This document shows, one piece after another, positions 60,514 through 64,000 of a stretch of 64,000 bases of DNA. A program made the translations under genes and the position numbers. This DNA is from Leucobacter exalbidus (GTDB taxonomy: Bacteria; Actinomycetota; Actinomycetes; Actinomycetales; Microbacteriaceae), in contig NZ_JAFIDA010000001.1 in assembly GCF_017834145.1 (NCBI RefSeq), forward strand, positions 1,550,001-1,614,000, in the 5' to 3' direction. A model generated the notes under the pieces. That model saw only the letters and a program-made list of their open reading frames with translations. It was not told where the DNA came from and ran no database searches. Position 1 is the first letter of the stretch. Each line of letters opens with the position of its first letter.

Positions 60514-61164
60514 TTAGCTCTGCTCAGAGGCGTTCGATGCGGCGGTGCCCTGCTCTTCAAGCGTTTCGTTGATCAGCGTGCGCAGCTGTGATTCGCCCGC
60601 AAGCAGGCCGAGCACGCGGTGCGCGACGCGACCCTCGGTGTCGAGCACGAGAGTCGTGGGCACGGCGTTCAACGGCACCTGGCCGGCGAACGCCTGCTGC
60701 ACGGCACGGCCACCTGGGTTATCCATAATCGAGGGGTACTCGACGCCAAATTCCTCAGAGAACTGCTGGGCCTGAGCAACCTGGTCGCGGGTGTTGACGC
60801 CCAAGAACTTGACGCCCTCGGGTGAGAAGTTCTCATAGGCCTCAACGAGATCGGGTGCCTCAGCGCGGCACGGGGCGCAGCCCGCGTACCAAAAGTTCAC
60901 CACGGTGACAGACCCGAGGGTGTCGGCCGAACCGTACTGCTCGCCCGATTCGGTTTCGCCAGAGAACTCCACCGGCGCGGTGCGCTCCGACGGCAAGATA
61001 CTCACTGACGAACCATCGCCAGAGATATAGCCCTTATCACTCGACTCAGCCCACTGCTTCGAGAGGTCACTGCCCCCTGAGCTGCAACCCACGAGGCCAA
61101 TGGCGCCCACAAGTGACAGCGCGAGCGCGGCACCGAATCGGCGCGAACGCTTGGTCTTCAACAT
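60514..61164 (-). CDS. TlpA/ResA-like thioredoxin lipoprotein
   Basis: The 216-residue protein has a signal with lipobox (AIGLVGC) and a thioredoxin-like domain with VVNFWYAGCAPCRAEAPDLV, the CxxC redox site, and the cis-Pro loop NAVPTTLVLDTEGRVAHRVL. It reduces apocytochrome c cysteines outside the membrane with electrons from CcdA. It sits directly upstream of ccdA. Confidence 0.9.
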   Translation of the reverse strand: MLKTKRSRRFGAALALSLVGAIGLVGCSSGGSDLSKQWAESSDKGYISGDGSSVSILPSERTAPVEFSGETESGEQYGSADTLGSVTVVNFWYAGCAPCRAEAPDLVEAYENFSPEGVKFLGVNTRDQVAQAQQFSEEFGVEYPSIMDNPGGRAVQQAFAGQVPLNAVPTTLVLDTEGRVAHRVLGLLAGESQLRTLINETLEEQGTAASNASEQS

Positions 61165-61166
61165 CG

Positions 61167-61811
61167 TTACACCGCTCCCACATCTACCGCATCGCCGAGC
61201 AGTCCCTCGGCTGGCGTGCGGTAATCGACCTCGAACCAGCGCTCACCGCGCTTTTCAAAACTCGTGATACTCGACAGCTCGCAGCGGCGCGAGGTCGGGC
61301 TGTGGAACAGGGCTTTGCCTGCAACGTCGAGGTGGGCCATCCAAATCGGTGACTGGTGCGACACCATCACAATGTCACCGCCACGGGTCGACTCCCACGC
61401 CGCATCCATCGCCTCGCGCACGCGCGCGGCAATGTGGCGGTAGGGCTCGCCCCAGCTGGGACGAATCGGATTCCACAGTTTGTACCAGTGCTTGGGGTTT
61501 TTGAACGCCGACTCTTCGCCCGAGTTCACCATGCCCTCGAAATAGTTCGTGGGTTCAATGATGCGCTCATCGGTGTGGATCTCGAGGCTCAGCGCACTCG
61601 CGATGGGGCGCGCAGATTCTTGCGCGCGCTGCAGCGGTGACGCAATCAGTTTCACCACCGCGCGGTCGCTCGCCGCAATCTCGAGGGCAGCGGCTTCAGC
61701 CATGCTGTGCCCTCGTTCGGACAGGCCGAACCCAGGAATGCGTCCATACAGGACGCGGTCTGGATTGTGCACCTCGCCGTGGCGCACCAGATGCAAGAGT
61801 TTGTCGCTCAC
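61167..61811 (-). CDS. histidine phosphatase superfamily protein
   Basis: The 214-residue protein has LLHLVRHGEVHNPDRVLYGR with the RHG motif, VKLIASPLQRAQESARPIAS and IVMVSHQSPIWMAHL with the second catalytic histidine. The substrate is unknown; family members dephosphorylate sugars or small metabolites. TAGAAT lies 6 nt before GTG 61811, so the operon (this gene, the TlpA-like gene, ccdA, resB) may begin with a leaderless mRNA. Confidence 0.88.
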   Translation of the reverse strand: MSDKLLHLVRHGEVHNPDRVLYGRIPGFGLSERGHSMAEAAALEIAASDRAVVKLIASPLQRAQESARPIASALSLEIHTDERIIEPTNYFEGMVNSGEESAFKNPKHWYKLWNPIRPSWGEPYRHIAARVREAMDAAWESTRGGDIVMVSHQSPIWMAHLDVAGKALFHSPTSRRCELSSITSFEKRGERWFEVDYRTPAEGLLGDAVDVGAV

Positions 61812-61898
61812 ACCCTCATTCTACGTTCGCGCCCGGCCTAGACTCTGGGAACTCGTCGCCGGTGCGCAGAATGCGGCCCCCTAACACCGCTGACGCGG

Positions 61899-62942
61899 TT
61901 ATGCGGCGGGTGTCCACCCTAGTTTCGGGCCGATCTTGGTCGCCAACTGAAACAGCATCTGCTTCCAGTCGGCCAGTTCGAATTCGAAGGGCAGTTCGAA
62001 CAGGTAGTCATCGGCGGCCTGAAACGCCAGGTCGGTGCGAATGAACTCGACTATTTCGTCGGCCGATCCCAGCACATCGAGCGCGATGATCGTGTTCTTG
62101 CCGTGCACTTTCTCGGTGCGCGGGGTGCGCGCCTCGGCGTACGCCCGATACTTCGCGGCTTGTTCGGGCGTCGCGCCATCGGTCGGCACAATCACCCGGG
62201 CGACACTCGCGCGGGCGGCATCGCCACGCGGGCTTGCCGCACGAAACGCATCGATCTGGGCGCGCTGGGCCTCAGCAAAATCTCTGATGCCGTTTTCGGT
62301 CGAGCTGATGTTGCTCACGAGCCAGTTGAGGTCGGCTGATCCGGCCCATTCGGCAGAGCGCAGCGAGCCGCCGCCGTACCAGAGCCGCTCGACAAGACCC
62401 GCGCTGTGGGGTTCAACCCGGGCCGAGTCGAAGTCACCGCCAATGCCCTTATACTCGGGGATCTCGCGCAGCGGGTCGCCCGCGAGGTACTCACGCAGGC
62501 GCTCGATGCGGCCGTAGGTGTAGTCCTCTTCGCGCCAACCGGCGTCATGCACACGGTCGTTGACACCGTCATCGCCGTAGCCGGGGCCGTGCACGCTCAA
62601 GCCCGGCAACACGCGGCCGCCCGAGAGTACGTCAGCCGTCGCTAGATCTTCAGCCAACCGAAATGGGTTCTCAAATCCCACCGGAATCACCGCGGTGCCC
62701 AACCCGATGCGCGACGTTGCCTGTGACAGCGCGCCGAACAGCACCGCGGGCGAGGGCAGGCCGTGCTGCATGTGGCGCGTGCGCACCCAGCCACTGTCGA
62801 GCCCGAGCTCTTCGGCGTACCGAAACAGCTCGATGGCGTCGGCAAACCCCTGCGCGGGAGCATCCTTGTGGAAGGGGACGAGGTGAATGAAACCGAGGCT
62901 GCGCAGCGGGCGCGGCCCGGGCACGGAGTTGGTGCTGGTCAT
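61899..62942 (-). CDS. LLM-class flavin-dependent oxidoreductase
   Basis: The 347-residue protein starts MTSTNSVPGPRPLRSLGFIH and has the bacterial luciferase-like TIM barrel: FRYAEELGLDSGWVRTRHMQ, RIGLGTAVIPVGFENPFRLA, EDLATADVLSGGRVLPGLSV and HGPGYGDDGVNDRVHDAGWR. It binds FMN or F420 and oxidises an unknown substrate. Start 62942 is favoured over 62987 because the preceding residues are not family-like. It is divergent from aspS. Confidence 0.85.
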   Translation of the reverse strand: MTSTNSVPGPRPLRSLGFIHLVPFHKDAPAQGFADAIELFRYAEELGLDSGWVRTRHMQHGLPSPAVLFGALSQATSRIGLGTAVIPVGFENPFRLAEDLATADVLSGGRVLPGLSVHGPGYGDDGVNDRVHDAGWREEDYTYGRIERLREYLAGDPLREIPEYKGIGGDFDSARVEPHSAGLVERLWYGGGSLRSAEWAGSADLNWLVSNISSTENGIRDFAEAQRAQIDAFRAASPRGDAARASVARVIVPTDGATPEQAAKYRAYAEARTPRTEKVHGKNTIIALDVLGSADEIVEFIRTDLAFQAADDYLFELPFEFELADWKQMLFQLATKIGPKLGWTPAA

Positions 62943-63085
62943 GGGCTGCTCCAATGGGTGCTCAGAAAAGGACCGGGTCGATCTCACTCTAGGAGCGCCA
63001 CGCCTCGCGCGCGATCTTTCCTACTCTGTATGTCTTTCTCAGCTGCGTGCAACAATGCGGGCCCGCACGCGGCTAGACTGTCTGG

Positions 63086-64000
63086 GTGACTGAGCGTGTA
63101 TTAATAAAGGACCTGGCCGCCCACGAAGACGGCATCGTACGTGTATCTGGTTGGGTCGAGAAAGTGCGCGACCAGCGGTACGTGCAGTTTGTTGTGCTGC
63201 GTGACGAGTCTGGCGCTGTCCAGCTCGTGAACGGCGGCGTGCTGCGAGAGGCAGACCCCGAGAACCCGCGGTCTGACATTCTCGTGCCCCGCACGACCAC
63301 GATTACCGAACTGACGCAGGGCACCTTCATCACCGTTGAGGGCGAACTGCAGCACAACGAGCGCGTCAAGCTCGGCGGTGTTGAGATTCAGATCGAGACT
63401 ATCGACGTAGTGACCCGCTCGCTGCCCGACAACCCCGTGGCCGGCGACTCGAACATCGATGTGCGCCTCGACTGGCGCTTCCTCGATCTGCGTCGCCCCG
63501 AGCAGAACCTCGTGTTCCGCATCCAGACGACCTTCCTCCACGCACTGCGTACCCTCTGGGTCGAGCGTGGCTTCATCGAGATCCAGACCCCCAAGCTCAT
63601 GGCTTCGGCGTCGGAGTCTCGTGCAGAGCTCTTCGAGGTCGAGTACTTCGAAGGCAAGGCGTTCCTCGCGCAGAGCCCCCAGTTCTTCAAGCAGATGGCT
63701 CAGGCTGCTGGCTTCGGCGGCATCTTCGAGGTCGGCCCCGCCTTCCGCGCCGATCACTCGTTCACCTCGCGCCACGCGACCGAGTTCACCTCGATCGATA
63801 CCGAGCTGAGCTGGATCGACTCGCACGAAGACGTTATGGAGCTGCACGAAGAGCTCATCGTTGCAGGCTTGTCGGCCGTCAAGGAAAAGCACGGCGAAGA
63901 GATCGAGAAGCTCTTCGGCATCAACCTCACGGTTCCCTCACGCCCCTTCCCCCGCATCCCCCTCGCCGAGGCGAAGGAGATCGTCAAGGAGCGCGGCTAC
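63086..64000 (+). CDS. aspS: aspartyl-tRNA synthetase, archaeal-type, N-terminal part
   Basis: 305 residues are visible and the gene runs off the right edge. The N-terminal OB domain (VSGWVEKVRDQRYVQFVVLR, then DESGAVQLV) and the catalytic start (DWRFLDLRRPEQNLVFRIQT, SPKLMASASESRAELFEVEY, AQSPQFFKQMAQAAGF, FEVGPAFRADHSFTSRHATE) match the archaeal/non-bacterial AspRS type. This type is often non-discriminating and charges both tRNA-Asp and tRNA-Asn. TAGACT lies 6 nt before GTG 63086, fitting a leaderless transcript. Specificity cannot be decided from this part. Confidence 0.9.
   Translation, partial: MTERVLIKDLAAHEDGIVRVSGWVEKVRDQRYVQFVVLRDESGAVQLVNGGVLREADPENPRSDILVPRTTTITELTQGTFITVEGELQHNERVKLGGVEIQIETIDVVTRSLPDNPVAGDSNIDVRLDWRFLDLRRPEQNLVFRIQTTFLHALRTLWVERGFIEIQTPKLMASASESRAELFEVEYFEGKAFLAQSPQFFKQMAQAAGFGGIFEVGPAFRADHSFTSRHATEFTSIDTELSWIDSHEDVMELHEELIVAGLSAVKEKHGEEIEKLFGINLTVPSRPFPRIPLAEAKEIVKERGY

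Noticed and set aside
63101-63892. 263-residue open frame opposite aspS
   Set aside because: It is antisense to an unmistakable aspartyl-tRNA synthetase and has no family features.

Overview
The window is high-GC actinobacterial DNA. The best guess is a Microbacteriaceae member, possibly close to Leucobacter. This rests on a DUF7882-type small protein (4418-4744), an archaeal-type aspartyl-tRNA synthetase, PucR-type regulators, a DtxR-type iron box, and many genes whose -10-like hexamer sits 6-7 nt before the start codon, as expected for leaderless mRNAs. This is inference from gene content; no rRNA or other marker is present. No tRNA, rRNA or CRISPR array was seen.

Layout. 1-4.3 kb: class III aminotransferase (cut by the left edge), mmsA, a divergent PucR regulator and Maf. 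4.4-8 kb: small accessory genes, including a HepT/MntA toxin-antitoxin pair, an acetyltransferase, and two genes broken by single-base frameshifts. 8.1-12.7 kb: leuA with a leucine-rich leader peptide and attenuator-like hairpins, then a divergent GntR regulator, a TetR regulator and an alpha/beta hydrolase. 12.7-20.9 kb: an accessory island with unknown proteins, a HigBA-like pair, a second toxin-antitoxin pair whose toxin carries an in-frame stop, an IS element, a quinone-oxidoreductase gene broken by an in-frame stop beside its MerR regulator, an ankyrin protein and GrpB. 21-26.2 kb: RNA methyltransferase, CutC, a cupredoxin, a flavoprotein reductase and a small iron-box-controlled protein. 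26.3-41.5 kb: a large PLP decarboxylase, two flavin amine oxidases, an amidohydrolase, an MFS transporter, a polyamine-type ABC transporter and a second PucR regulator. 41.5-51 kb: a small Cys-rich protein, phosphosugar mutase, BrkB, pseudouridine synthase, the sdhCDAB operon and a mannose-1-phosphate guanylyltransferase. 51-57 kb: a Cache-domain protein, a GntR regulator and a second polyamine-type ABC transporter. 57-64 kb: a fucosyltransferase-like enzyme, ResB/CcdA/TlpA cytochrome c biogenesis, a phosphatase, an LLM flavoenzyme and aspS (cut by the right edge).

How they may work together. Two PotABCD-like importers, two amine oxidases, an Orn/Lys/Arg decarboxylase, an omega-aminotransferase, a semialdehyde dehydrogenase and two PucR regulators suggest a strain that takes up and degrades amines, although the genes lie in separate operons.

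The most unusual signals are these: (1) a palindromic repeat (TTTGATCCGGATCAAA core) found between genes and also inside the linkers of two proteins; (2) a leuA leader with three consecutive CTT leucine codons and mutually exclusive hairpins; (3) a toxin gene and a reductase gene each stopped by one in-frame TGA, with the rest of the reading frame intact; (4) several palindromes placed exactly on promoters (HigBA, TetR, PucR, iron box).
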